Assembly: GCA_004123355.1 (NCBI GenBank)
Contig: SCHM01000002.1
Coordinates: 8,405,569-8,469,568 of the forward strand
Reading direction: 5' to 3'
DNA from: Amphirosellinia nigrospora
Taxonomy: Eukaryota > Ascomycota > Sordariomycetes > Xylariales > Xylariaceae
Length of the DNA stretch: 64,000 nucleotides
The notes under the pieces were generated by a model. That model was given only the letters and a program-made list of their open reading frames with translations, did no database searches and had not been told where the DNA came from. The first letter of the stretch is position 1, and every line of letters begins with the position of its first letter. A program made the position numbers and the translations under genes. Below are positions 12,040 through 24,049 of this stretch, one piece after another.

Positions 12040-13038
12040 CTCATACGATATGATTGGAAAGAGGGCCTCGCTTCCTCGTCTCCCTCTTCATACTTTTGCC
12101 CGGATATTTGGTTCCTTTTCGTTGTCGCAAACGATGATTTTGTGGCAAACTGGAGTATAATCACCGTGCGTTCGCTCGTAATCGCATACGGCCCCTCTTG
12201 TCTGCTCTTGTCCTACTGGATCAGCGTTTTAGTGTGGGTGAGTTTTCAGTCGCATCCATGATGTTGACCTTTCCGGCATTATGCACTATATTTCAAGATT
12301 GTCTCAATACCGTCATGCTGTCTTCAACCGTCTCTTCCCCTCTTCACGCCCCCTTCTCCATTTTCGCCATTGCTCTCGCCAACTAATTCAACCCTCGTAG
12401 ACAGCTCAGACCTACGAAAAGAACCCAGTGTACACTTATTTCCACGCCAAACCAACACGACCCTACCTAACGCGTCAAGAAAGGTGCAAAGTGTTATAGG
12501 GTGTTGCACGGTTCTTGCTCTGGTCTGTTCGCGCTTGAGGCGCATCATCGGAGAGAGCCACTTACCCCGGGCAACAACATTGTGAAGAAAACTAGACTAT
12601 AGTAGCATCGCGCCTTCGTTGTGGTACATAATTCGTCAGCTGCATTGCAACAACATACGACGCTCGTGGCCCCCCAACTCAGCACCATCACCGGCGCGAC
12701 TTCGAGTTTTTCTTGTGAGCTTTGCTCTGTCTTTCTCTCTTCCCGTCGCCCCCTTTCCTCTACTACTTTACGTGGGTCTTTACTTCGTCTCTCGACCCTT
12801 CTACTACAGTCATGGTAGTTCCTGGACTAATGCTCTTGATTTGCAGGCTTTGGTTTTTTCTTGGCCCATCATTTCTCGATTCAGACTCTCGACTTCGGTC
12901 ATTTTCGCCCCCAGCTTGGAACCACAGCAACTCCCCGCTTGCGTATTTCTTAGCTTGCTCATCAATCCCTCAAACTAAGAACGGCCAACCTTTTCCCTAC
13001 CTCCGCTGGTCCATTAAATAGCCGCACTGGAACCAATC
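12040..13038 (+). promoter_or_regulatory. long pyrimidine-rich (CT) promoter/leader
   Basis: About 1 kb of strongly C+T-biased + strand sequence, densest at 12690-13010. It ends directly before an ATG at 13039. Extended CT tracts just upstream of the start are typical of well-expressed filamentous-fungal genes, so this marks the 5' region of the gene that follows. Confidence 0.45.
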
Positions 13039-13503
13039 ATGGTCTCATCTAGTGATGATAAGGGGCCTAAGCCTTCCCAACTGACAGTATCTACGAAAGA
13101 AATTCCAAACCCTGGCACCGGCGTGAACCTGGATGAGAATTCGGGTGCCCATGGAAATCTGACACCTGGACGCCGGCTTCAACACATAGTAGCAATGGCT
13201 TCGATACCGATTTAGAGGGCATCAAACCCGCGCAATCTTCGGAGCATCTCAATGGGACTTCTATGAGTGGGAACCGGACCAGCCCAGATAGCAGTGTGTG
13301 GCCCGGCCAAGCTCACTGGAAGCAGAAGCTCTGGCCGCCGAACGGAAAAATCGATCCTGTCAGTGTTTGGCTCGACTTAGCAAGCGGAATCGAGTCATAC
13401 TTCAAGTGGTCGTTGTACTCTTGGTCGTCGCGTGGCGGTGGGTGTTAGGGTTTGCATCAGCAAATCTTTAGTGCGCGCACATGGCAGCCTAAGGACGGCC
13501 GGT
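13039..13503 (+). pseudogene. N-terminal part of an unrecognised single-pass membrane protein, frame-broken
   Basis: An ATG at 13039 follows the CT-rich leader and opens a Ser/Pro/Asn-rich hydrophilic segment. Protein-like sequence then continues in a second frame: SNGFDTDLEGIKPAQSSEHL, then WPGQAHWKQKLWPP. A third frame encodes a hydrophobic membrane-spanning segment, VVVLLVVAWRWVLGFASANL, ending at a stop near 13503. The order (disordered acidic tail, basic WPG..HWK patch, single TM) resembles the N-terminus of fungal type II membrane proteins, but I cannot name the family. No downstream catalytic domain is visible, so the gene is truncated or mis-assembled here. Frame changes could be sequence errors, as elsewhere in the window. 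Confidence 0.35.
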
Positions 13504-15701
13504 AATAGGCAGTGATTGCTATTGGAACATCCGGGATTTGAACCTTGTGGTATAACAGGATTAGAACCACTTGACGCATGGGTTGAGCCAAGTTGGCGGC
13601 CTCTCATGCTGCTAATCAGCCGGGAACCAGCGGACGCTTCTCAGCTACGATTATTCAAGCGCACTCAGCATTCCTTCGAAATGGCCATATTTCATTCGAG
13701 CCCTCTTTGACGATTTAGTCGTTTGGTCACCACATCGATCCCTCTTGGAGCTGGTTGGCGTATATATTTGCCTTTATCTTCACCATGCACCCGGCGGCGG
13801 CGGCGTTATGGCACGGCACAGGGTTCCCATCGTTACTCGTGTGCAGGATTGGGCGTTTCGGATCACTACTGGTAAATACAGTGTACTGGCTCACTCGCTT
13901 TCTGTTGTTGTTTTTCTTTGGTCTTATATGTGCGGGAACATAGGATTTTGATTGATCTGGAACATATTGTTGCCCGAAACCGGGAGTCGCAACCAGGATG
14001 CAATGCCAATTGTACCTGGACTTCATGCGTTCTTCTACCCTGCCTACATCGTGCCTCAACTCACTCGTCTTTGAAAATCAGTAGTGCGTTTAAAAACGTA
14101 GTGCCGGGTCTATTTTCTGCCTGTCTGTGGTGCGTCAGCTGCTGACATGATGGTCCGAGCACCCGAGGACGTCTCTCCCCCTCTAGATCGAGTGTGACCC
14201 TTCCCAAAGAAATCAACGACGCTTCTCGCGGGTAACTGGACCGAATTGGTATATTGCTGACTACCTCTGCTGGAAATGTACCGCACTCCATCCTAGTACT
14301 GTGACAGGATCTTGAATATTGTTGGTAAGAACTGTTGCTTGTGGCAAATATAATGGAGGTCTTCCTCGCCGATCCCGCAACAATAATTTCGGTGGTGTAT
14401 TATACCATTGCAATCTTGTCTTTTTTTATCTGGTCCGAGATAAATATACCGAATTCCTGCCCAAGTAGGATGCCCAGGCCTAATATATGCCACGAATAAA
14501 AGGAGAGTACGGGCGACGCTACTTTAGATTTGCAACGTATCGCGCTCTCGTCCGATCCCGCCATGTCGAAAATAAGACCACAAAGACGAATATGATGGTA
14601 TCGTGCCCAGGATCACGTACATTGGCGTCCAGTCGCTGTCATAGTGAACTGCGGTCTCGGCGTATTCCATTGTTCTTTTTTTTTTTCCTTTTTTTTTCGT
14701 TATTGGAGGTGGTGTGAACTGTTAATCGGCTATTACGCAGTTTTGAAAGAGAGAGTGAGAGAAAGAATGCTTGTGATGATGATGATGAGAAAAGGGGTGA
14801 TGTGATGTCAGCAATAAAATACCCCCTGGGGTTGAGTGGAGTGTAAAAAAGCGGGCGATGTTGAAGTTCAGGGGGTCTGAGTTGATCTTTGCTTGGGTTG
14901 GGAGTTTTTTTTTTTTTGGGTCGATTAGAGGACTGTGTTGTCAAGGGGTAAGTGGTTTACAATACTCCATCGTGAGTAGGTATTGAGATAGAGCGAGGAT
15001 GATGAATGGCAGTTTGGGAGAGAATCTTGTGTGTTTCCCTCCCCCCCAAAGTGCGATCTTCGTCATCGTCCGCTTTGGACCGGGACCCTGGAATGCATGA
15101 AACAAACAGCAAACAAGATGTCTTGCCCCCCGTGACATTCATTGCCCGCCCAACCGGGGCGGCATGCCTATCGGCACATACCTAAGTAAGCCCTTTCCGA
15201 ATCTCACCCAAATATCATCGAGGTAAGTAAGATCGCCCACGACTACGAATATTCCTTGGCAAAAAAATGGGCACGTGAGAGGATGACTGGAACCCTTTTC
15301 TTGAACACAGCTTGTTTGCCAGTCTAATGAACGGATCTGTATGATTATCATGTTCCCCACCCGGAGGATCTCTAATCTAAGTACATATGCTGTGGCTTGC
15401 TACCTAGTAATTAAAAATTTAATGTTTGATATATACGTGATACATGCCAATCAACAAGCCGTAGATCGTGTAGGCCAACTGAGGAGGGAGTCTATCATCC
15501 CGTTACCAAACGCCTGTGTATAACCCGAATGCTCATAAAACCCAAACGCCGAATTATGCTGATATGCTGATATGCTGATCTGATACCACCGAACGCTTTT
15601 GTTGAAGAACCAGAACCATGGCGTCGTGAGGGGGGGTCTCTCATAAGAATATGGGAGCCACCAAAATCGAGCCGCGTGGCTACCAGAAAATGTAAATGCG
15701 A
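13504..15701. other. intergenic, no gene supported; tRNA-like motif and homopolymer runs
   Basis: Contains a minus-strand GGTTCAAATCC (rc of 13536-13546) that fits an RNA polymerase III B-box, without a foldable cloverleaf. There are T runs near 14675-14695 and a GAT triplet run near 14775. An apparent hydrophobic ORF at 13755-13943 has no supporting context. Confidence 0.45.
15555..15578. repeat. 3 x 8-bp tandem repeat (tatgctga)
   Basis: Three perfect copies of tatgctga lie about 120 bp downstream of the stop of the minus-strand transporter at 15702. This is a minor microsatellite with no evident function. Confidence 0.7.
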
Positions 15702-17830
15702 CTACTTCTCGAGTGGCGGTGTGCTGGGTCCATCTGACTTTTCGGAAACCTGCTTCTCGTCCGGATGGTGGATAGATGCAGGCGCAAGTGTATCGGTGTC
15801 GGATTTGACGGCAGCCTCGGCGTCGGTATTGGTACTGGTATTGGCACCGGCACCGGCATCTGCCTCGACATCCTTGTAGCCCTTTTGCCCCTTCTTTACG
15901 CTCCTCCACTCCATGGCAGCGGACCCGAGGACAGAGAAGGTGGCTAGGATGAGGCCAACTCTGAAGACGGCTCGTAGAGATTCGTTGTACGAGTACAAGA
16001 CTTCGTGGCGGTACTCGGGGGGAATGCGTCGATCAAGCTCGTTGCGCCGCCTGCCTGGATCAGACGGACCGAGAAACCGGGTAAATGACGTAGTCTCTCC
16101 AAGAGCTGGCCGTTCAATACGTTTTGGCCGACGGAGATGAAGATGGCGCCGCCGAGAATCTGGCTGAAGAACATGAGCGACGCGCCGATAGACACGTCTT
16201 TCTTAGGAAGGACCGTTTGCGCAGCGAGACTTGGAGCCTGGAAACAGAGACCCTGACCGAGCTATATGATGAAAGCTGTTAGCTGACTTTCTTTTTTACC
16301 TCAAAAAGGTTTCATCCAAGGTCGCATTGTGAGCAAATCTGTGGCACATGGACCACAAGTTCTCGGTACTCGTTGCGAGGTGAAGATCGGGAGATTAGGT
16401 CACGTACCCCATAAACGATCTGATAGCCAATCCATTTGCCCGCCCCGCTGTCAAGTTGTAAAGTGTTGAGGAGACCGGCACCGACACTGACAATAGCCGT
16501 ACCTAGGATCATACTAGACGCGTAGAGCTCGTTAGATATTATCCCGTGCGGACAGGGGAATGTACTTACGTGGGTGTATAGTAGCCGATTTTAGTAATCA
16601 AGATACCGTTCAAAATAGAGGAGACGACAATGGAGAGGGTGGTGGGAAGCAGGCGAATGCCTGAGGCCACAGCAGAGACGCCTTGGATGGCCTGGAACCA
16701 GATGGGAGGAAATAGACTATGTGAATTTGGTCAGTATTCAGCAGCCGAGAGCAAGTTCAAGCAAAGGTGACAAACCGAATATAATCATCTGAGACCCGAG
16801 CACAGTGGTGGTCCAGAAACCGGCCAAGATGGACCGCTGCTTAAAAATCCGTGGGGGAATGGTGGCTGTCGCTGGCATAAAGATTTGGACCAGAATGAAC
16901 ACAATGCTCAGGAAAACACCAAGCGTCAACAAGGCTATGACACGGCGGTCATTCCACTGTGCTCAAGTTAGTCAATGAGATCACCAAGACAACCAGGTTG
17001 GAGGGAAACGTACAGCGTATTGTAGGCCGCCCCATTCTAGGGCAAGAGGAGATACCACGGCGGGGACGAGAGCGGTGGTACCAGCGGCGTCGAGTTGCGA
17101 GAGCTTGGCTTTGGTAGACAGCTTCGTCTCTTCTCGGTCCGGTATGCGCAGAAAGAATGCGACGACGACAATGACGACGGCTCCGAACGGCAGGTTAATG
17201 TAGAAACACCAGCGCCATGTGACGTTGGATGTCAACGCGCCACCGACCAAAGGCCCAAGAATAGAGGAGACACCGAAGACGGCACCGCCCAGCCCCTGGA
17301 AGAAGGGCCGCCTGTGCAAGGGCACTGCATAAACGATGACGACGATGACGCCGGCGTAGAGACCTGCGGAACCAACACCTTGGATGGCTCGACCGAAGAT
17401 GAAAGCGATCGAATTGGGGGCGAGCCACAGATGGCAGAGCCGATCTCGAACAGTAAGACGGAAGAGCCGTAGACGATACGGATAGAATAGAAGCTGTACA
17501 GTTTACCGAACAGCAGTTGGAATGCACACGACGTCAACAAGTAGGCGGCGCCATACCAGCCAACATCGGGCAGCGAGTCGAATTCATTGGTGATGGCGGG
17601 GATGGCCGTCGAGATGATCAGTCGGTCGAGGGAGACGAGGAAGAGCGAGCAATACACTGATGATAATACCAAGGCGAGCTTGATCCCTGTCGGGTGCTTA
17701 CTTGTTGTCCCAGTGGAAGTGGTCGTCTGCGCCGTCGTGAGCTCGGCTGTGGTGGTGTGTCTTTCGCGTCTACTCCGGCATCCGGGCCTTGGCCTGGCAC
17801 CGGGTCTTGCTTCTTGTTCCGGCCAAACAT
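15702..17830 (-). CDS. second DHA2-family MFS efflux transporter, interrupted by apparent indels
   Basis: 14-TM plasma-membrane exporter on the minus strand. Features in order: a hydrophilic N-terminus from ATG 17830; [18 protein letters not shown]; the family signature [65 protein letters not shown] and [16 protein letters not shown]. Later come [31 protein letters not shown] and an acidic/Ala-rich C-terminus with [13 protein letters not shown]. Introns are visible near 16.3, 16.55, 16.75 and 16.95 kb. Frame is lost and regained near 17755, near 17423 (C5 run) and near 16018 (C6 run, where C7 gives [10 protein letters not shown]). It is not a close duplicate of the transporter at 4-6 kb. The adjacent divergent-side regulator (18936-21732) could control it. 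Confidence 0.78.
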
Positions 17831-18935
17831 GGCGCCTCCGAATTTATTGCGTTACAACTATCTTTCGACCAATAGCGTGTGTAGATTACATATGCGATAG
17901 CGCGTACGAGTTTCCCGATCTCGATCCCGGGGAGCCGAATGTGTATATGATGGATGCGTTGGATAACGCCGAGGCAATGTCCTTGAGCTAGCAAAGCGAT
18001 AGACAGAAAGTTATATATATATATACCAACCTGGGCAATGTGTTATAAGGGGGGGAATAGCGATGTAAGAAAATTTGCTTGTAATCAATCTACCTTACCG
18101 CCCTTGTAGTTATAAGTCCCCGTCAAAGTTGTCTATTGCTGGTAGTACGCCGTAACAACGGTACTTACTAAAGTAGAGGAAGGGCGACCCATTACAAATT
18201 ACCAATTGGGTGCCATCCTCCGTCAGAAATTGTAGCAAGTTAGGCTACCGATTGGATGAATGCACACGGATGACGGGCGTCCACGGTGTTCGGGTCCGTT
18301 AACAGCCCGCACTGAGGGTATCAAAAATAGTAAATAAGAGATCCAACGACCCACGCCAGCAAGCACCTTTATCGCGGGGTGATCAAGCACCCGCCAAGAG
18401 CCCGTCCCGTCCTACGTCCAGCCACGCTATGCCCCTTTCGGTTTAGCTCGCATCACGTCTCCCGCAATGAGCTGAATTGTTATTTTGTTATTTCTCAAGC
18501 CTGCTCGTGGACTTCGGTTTTTAATTATTATGCGAACAGCCCACCAACGTGTGATCGGCTGTAACCTTCGCGCTAATTACCCGTGAGGCCACTCGGAAAT
18601 ATTGACGGGGACGAGGGCGCAAACAGGTGCTAAAACGTGGCATCGATACCGAAATCGAAGTCGGTTCCGAAACATCGGCTCGGGGCCCGAACGGTGACGG
18701 GGATCAAGCGATCCCTACCACCCCCGGGCTTACTTCATTGGGTTGGCATGATAGCTCGTCTGCGTTACTTACTGTATCAGTGTACTTATTATGTACTGAT
18801 TGAAAGGATGCTATCCGTGTCATATGCGCGTCAGAGTCCGATATGAGTAGCGATTTCTAGTGTAGCCATGTCAAGCCTCGCAAAGTAGGAATGCCCGCAT
18901 CTCTATCCATACCCCCAGCCTTACCCATATGTGAA
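17831..18935. other. intergenic between transporter and regulator
   Basis: About 1.1 kb lies upstream of the transporter start and downstream of the regulator's stop. It therefore carries the transporter promoter. A short TA run (about 18011-18025) is present. CGG-type half-sites occur but no clear paired CGG-Nx-CCG operator was identified by eye. Confidence 0.45.
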
Positions 18936-21732
18936 TTACATCCAGGAATTGCTTTGTTGACCCATAAAGCCCATCCCATACCCTGCCGGATTAACACCTA
19001 GATTTTCTGCCGCCCCTGCAAACATGTCCCAATCTAAAGAGCCTACATCGACAAACCCGAGCATCTGATCCCACGGCATGCCAAGACCCTGAGTCGTCGC
19101 CTTGCTTGTCGATGGATTGGCACTGGACGTACTGGCTGTCTCATCCACCCGCGTGTGCTTTGCCTCCATCGGTGGTACAAGCGCTCGTAACTTGACAATA
19201 TAGTCCGGTGTCGTCGGCGTCACTCCTGTCGTCTCTCGTAATGACGTTTCCCGCATCTTCCAGCCTCGAACCACGAGCATGGCGAGCGCTAGATACATCT
19301 TGGACGAGAGTACAAGCAACTCCTCGTGGAAGTTATAGTGTTCTTGGATTACAGCCCACGCCCTGTCTACGAGACCCCCCGTGGTCCGCTCGCTCAGCTG
19401 ACCTGCCATGAATATCAACATCTCGATCTGAAGCTGGGTGAGCACTGTTGCCCAACGTTAGTCATCTGTAAGCACTCTCTCGATCATGTTTCCACATACT
19501 GAACCACAAGAACTGCCCTTGCAGCTGTGTCATATGGTACAACTTTAAGTCGGTCTCCAAACTAGCGACAGAAATTTTGAATAGGTTATCTTGGGGGCCA
19601 CGGATCTCAGTACCCCACTGCAGCACATTCGAGTTAGCACAATCATCTCATCCAGGGCTCGGCTTGGGCCACGATACAAATAAGAATCTCGATGTAACGG
19701 TATGGGATGAATAGGAAAACCCGCCCGTACGCCATATCTAGCGTTGCTGTATCGAGCCGCAAGGGCAAGGTGGTAAAGCTAAGAAGCGCAATAAAACGAG
19801 ATTGTAGGGTTGACATGCCTCTGGTTGATCTTTCGCAGGACAAATAAGTTCTTGACATTTTGAAATAAGCAGATGCCGCGTCGCTGCCGCTAACTCGTGT
19901 ATAGGACCCATTGAAACGTCACAGTACTTGTCTAAAATATTGGCGATGGTGTCATCGAGTTCCTGGATGCGTCGCCGCGCCTTTTCAACTTCTTCGGGAG
20001 GAGCTGCGTCGATAATGCCGGTCTATTTATGAATCGGGTGTTAACGGCGCTGTATGTGCCAATAGCAATTGAGGAAAGTACGAAAAACTGTCCACGGGTA
20101 GTAAAACGAGATAGATCCTCGTGACTCGAATCTCGCTCCCGAGATACCATGAAAAGGCCGAAAATTTGAGCCTAACTGACCTCATTACCCAGAATGACAG
20201 CTTCTAGATTTGGAGTATCCATCATCATCTTCCCCATTTCGTAGCAAACTAAGCAATAGATCATATCGGTTGGGCCGTTCCTTGGCTGTAGCGTTGTCAT
20301 GGTGGGATATAAATCTGCATCGTGAATGTTGTTTGGTTGTTTAGTATCCCAAGAACGTGGAAGAAGAGACTGGCCGAGTCCAGACATCAACGCATAGACA
20401 GTATCGATCAGAATGATTTGCCACCATATCCTTCTCCGCATCTCGGTTTCGAAAGGCGGAAGCCCGAGCAACTCGCCGTCTCTATGAAGCCCCATCTTCT
20501 GGGCAATCCTTACAGTGACACCATTGAGGATCCAGGCAGCATGACGATCCACACGGCCTGCGAGCGAGAACTAATATCGTCAATGTGAGCACATAATGAC
20601 AAACCTAGTAAAACTTACAAAATATAGCACCAAAGCTTGCAAAACCACCAGATCATATGTATTCAGAATACCAATGCGCATCAACGCTATTCGACACCCG
20701 GTAGAGAATCGTTGGTAGGCCTCTTGCTTTGGGCACCCCAGCTGTTGCTGACACTCCCTTTCGTCTAAAGCGGTAACAGCCATGACATATATGGAGAAGA
20801 GGAGTGCCTCGACATTCTTTGGGATAGAGCCTGGATTCGTAGTCGCTTCTACCAATTTGGGTTGTACTGAGGGTACGTGGATGACTTTAGTCAACGGATT
20901 AACTTTCTCCAGAAACGTCTGCCACAAGCGAAAAGCGTGGGCCGGTGACGGTCGATAGTCTTCAACGTTGCCATCAGTGCCTTCTGATAACACTAAGCTC
21001 GTGTAGTTCTCGGGTGTACGAGAGTCACCAGGCGTACAATAATCTTCCATCGTGTCATCGTCATCTAATATTTCACGCATAGCAGAGATCTAGACTTCAA
21101 TTAGCTTTAATAGAAGAGGTTACGAGTCATCAGCGTTCTTAGTTATGAGCTGGTAGCATTTCAGGGTCATATCAGACTCACTTACTTCATTATGCACAGT
21201 GGCCCACAGATGACTATCGGTGAACTTGGTACCGTCATCGTCGATAACCAGCTTGGCCACGGGTTTCCAGGGCTCGTCGCGACTTGGTGGTTCATTAGAG
21301 GGAGCACGCGGGTTAGAAGTGTACTCGGAAAGCAGCTCCTCGCAACGCGCAAGTCTCTGCTGGAGATCTTGATTGGGCCTCCTGCGTTTGCGTGGAGGTG
21401 CCGGCGTACTCGGGGTACATGGAACATTTGCCTGGCGACACAGTTTAGTGAAGTCCGGTATGATTGTCACATGAGCTGACCTTGACTACATGATAGAAGC
21501 ACAGCGTTAGCTATCAGACCGTATGAGTGCAAAATGGAGAGAAGAGGGATCTCCTAACCGCAATTTGAACAAGGAGTATGGCGATCGCATTTGATCTTGC
21601 GGTTTTGGCACTAGTAGCGGAATCTATGAGTACACAAAGCTAAGTGACTTGAGAGAGTGGGCTAAAGAGCGCAGGAGGCCTCACGAGCACACACGCGAGA
21701 ACTCTCGGTGTCTTCCCTGGTGTGGTTGCCAT
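18936..21732 (-). CDS. Zn(II)2Cys6 transcription factor with 5-nt microexon; in-frame TAG in the middle
   Basis: Nuclear fungal regulator. Exons: 21732-21685 (MATTPGKTPRVLACVL), 21610-21559 (CQNRKIKCDRHTPCSNC plus one base), 21485-21481 (TCAAG), 21431-21186, 21089-20619, 20570 downward, then the C-terminal exons. Only with the TCAAG microexon does the sixth-cysteine segment read CVKANVPC and complete C-x2-C-x6-C-x5-C-x2-C-x6-C. Both flanking introns have good branch sites (GCTAAC, ACTAAAC). A basic region PRKRRRP and a coiled coil (LQQRLARCEELLSEY) follow. Next is the fungal TF domain: AAWILNGVTVRIAQKMGLHR, then PFETEMRRRIWWQI. After ILGNEVS an in-frame TAG (20174-20172) stands where CAG would continue into AQIFGLFM. 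The C-terminus (VLTQLQIEMLIFMAGQL...QQSNSWM) is otherwise well preserved. It could regulate the neighbouring transporter. Confidence 0.8.
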
Positions 21733-24049
21733 CTTAGTGACGAGACGGGAGGTAGATGGGTTCAGGTGGGGGCGGGTGAGTCGATGACAAAGACGTCGGC
21801 CCTGGGCGTAGTCATAGATAGATAGATAGATAGATAGATAGAACCTAGACGGCTGTCTGTCGAGATGCCTACTATAATTGAATAATATCCAGACCACAGT
21901 CCTACCGAGGTACCTAAAATAAAATAAAAATAGGTAACCAGAGGATCACGGAAAGGCGAATACAAGAACCCGTCAAACGCGCAGATAACTTGAGGTTGGC
22001 AATTCGAGATATGAATAGGGATAGGTGGGATCTGTTGTGGCTTGTTTACCTCATTGGGCCTGGCTGCCTAGTCACAAATAACATATGTCAGCTTGCGGCT
22101 TGTGTGAAAGAATGATGATATGATATGAAAGACGATATAAAGAGAGAAGGCTGTCTTAGGTAATGTACCTTCAGAAGTATCTACTTAGGCATCCAGTCTG
22201 GGCAGCTTATTTTTAGAGGACTGGACTGGACCCCGGTAAGATCTATAGCGCTATATAGGGGAATCAGTACTAGGGTGTACGTAGACGCGGGCTGTCTCTA
22301 GGGAGAGGGTCCCTCGGACTAGGTATTATTGTACTCCCTTAGAACCGGAGACTTTTCTTTTTCCACTGCCATCCATTCCTTCTACGTACGTATATAGTTT
22401 CCGAGGTACGGTAAAAGGAGGAAATGGGTTTGAATCCCGAGTACGACGTTATAAAGTGACTCACTATGACCTACTTCGTTGGCATGAGAAGTATAGTAGC
22501 TGCACTATGCTATATTGATCGTAGAAGGCTGAGTGTGAGAACCCGACGGGACGGGGTCCGAGTTTCTGACCGGCCGACGAGTTCACGTTTTACTTATCGG
22601 CTTACCATTCAAGTGTAGCCTGACTAATTGCGATAGTCTGCACAGAGCCACGAGCTGTTGAGCCAAGAGCGCGGTGAAACAGGGTCCACGGTGTATAGGT
22701 AGGTGGGATACGTGGATACGTCATGCCGGACTTTTATGAACGATAAATGGATGGCTGAACTCCGCCAGCACATACATACCTTACCTCTTGTACTGCTGCC
22801 GTAGGACTGTACCTACCTAGAAGGGCAGCGTTCTGGCCCTGCCTGCAATGGCCTGTGACCGAGTGCACTGATACGCTAAGATTAGCTATACGCTGTGCCC
22901 TTCATGGTCACCCATGATTCTTCTGTCATGGCATCATTTAAGTAGATCTTCAATTCAGCGGATCTTAGATGCCCATTGTCTAATTATATTACTAATGTCC
23001 CGTAGCGTTTATTGACTGCTCCAAATTATAGACATGTACCCTTGCATGAACTTTTCTATTCCATTACAGTTATAATTGAATCTACCACCTGGCCCAGGTT
23101 ATCAGGTACCTAAGGTATTTGCAGGGGAGTCAGTTCTAAGGTTGTTTTTAACTCTATCTATCACATGCATAAGATTTAACTATCTCCGTCCGGGGCCGAA
23201 AGGCATGCGTCTTTTTGAATGACGTACAGTATTTCAACATCTATGAGATAGCGGGGGAGGGTTATGGAGATATTACCTCCTGATCCGCGTATTCGCTACC
23301 TGATGCCGCTAAAATACGAGCATCGTCGGATACAATGTTCTGTTCATTTTCGCTTGTACTTTGGATAGTCTAGACTTACTAAGTGCTAAAAACTACGTTC
23401 CAGGTAATACCACATTTCATTTGTCGCTAATGTTGGGAGTATCGATGGGTGTCGGGTTTCCCGAAAGACTTGACGCCAGCATTGATAATGGTATGCTGCA
23501 GGCATTCACTCAACGAATCGATGAACAGCCGGATACGACGGAGATGTGGGCTTGACCCCCCGGCCTTATTACAATGACATTGGTAGCCTGCCTTTTTAAA
23601 TCAATATACCAAACATATAGTATACATAGTCTTAGACTGCGTGCTACACTGACTAGGTTGACATCAATTACACGACCAGGTTCACATTGCTCGATCCAAT
23701 TCTCTCATTAAGGTGGGTGGAAGTCTAGGTAATTGTATCCTGGAGCGTTTCTCTCGTCTCTATGATTAAATCCTGCCCCTGTCTCTTCTATCTAGACAAC
23801 CTATAATTTTGAAGCTGTCATCTATCATGGTGACTCGAAAAGAGATAGAAAAACCTTGGTATAGAACCCCTTCACCAGGGCAAAACAAGAAAATGAGAAC
23901 TCCACGCCTTATTTACCACATTTTTCTATGCAGTCGATCAAATGTCTCTTTCTCGTTTCCCACCTTTACGCCAAGCGATGCAAACCCCCACCCGTTCACT
24001 GTCCTGTATTAATGACTCCTGCCTTCCCAATTCATGCTTTTGGTGTACC
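21733..24049. other. intergenic, rich in short palindromic AGGTACCT-like motifs
   Basis: About 2.3 kb without a supported gene. It includes the promoter of the minus-strand regulator and many ACCTA/TAGGT-type short palindromic motifs. A protein-like open stretch at 23436-23555 (MLGVSMGVGFPERLD...) lacks a start context and partner exons, and is at best a gene remnant. A decayed B-box-like string (ggtttgaatcc, near 22429) has no tRNA fold. Confidence 0.45.
21814..21842. repeat. (GATA)n microsatellite
   Basis: About seven GATA/TAGA units lie roughly 80 bp upstream of the ATG of the minus-strand regulator, probably within its 5' leader or promoter. GATA clusters can bind nitrogen or light GATA factors, but at this density a simple slippage repeat is more likely. 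Confidence 0.8.

Noticed and set aside
13755-13943. 62-aa hydrophobic ORF (+) resembling membrane helices
   Set aside because: Overlaps a second open frame, lacks a promoter or splice link, and cannot be joined to the stub gene upstream with confidence.
22420-22445. B-box-like ggtttgaatcc suggesting a tRNA
   Set aside because: One base off the consensus and no complementary acceptor, D or anticodon stems nearby.
23436-23555. Open stretch MLGVSMGVGFPERLDASIDN... as a possible terminal exon
   Set aside because: No partner exon within 2 kb in a compatible phase; kept only as a remark.
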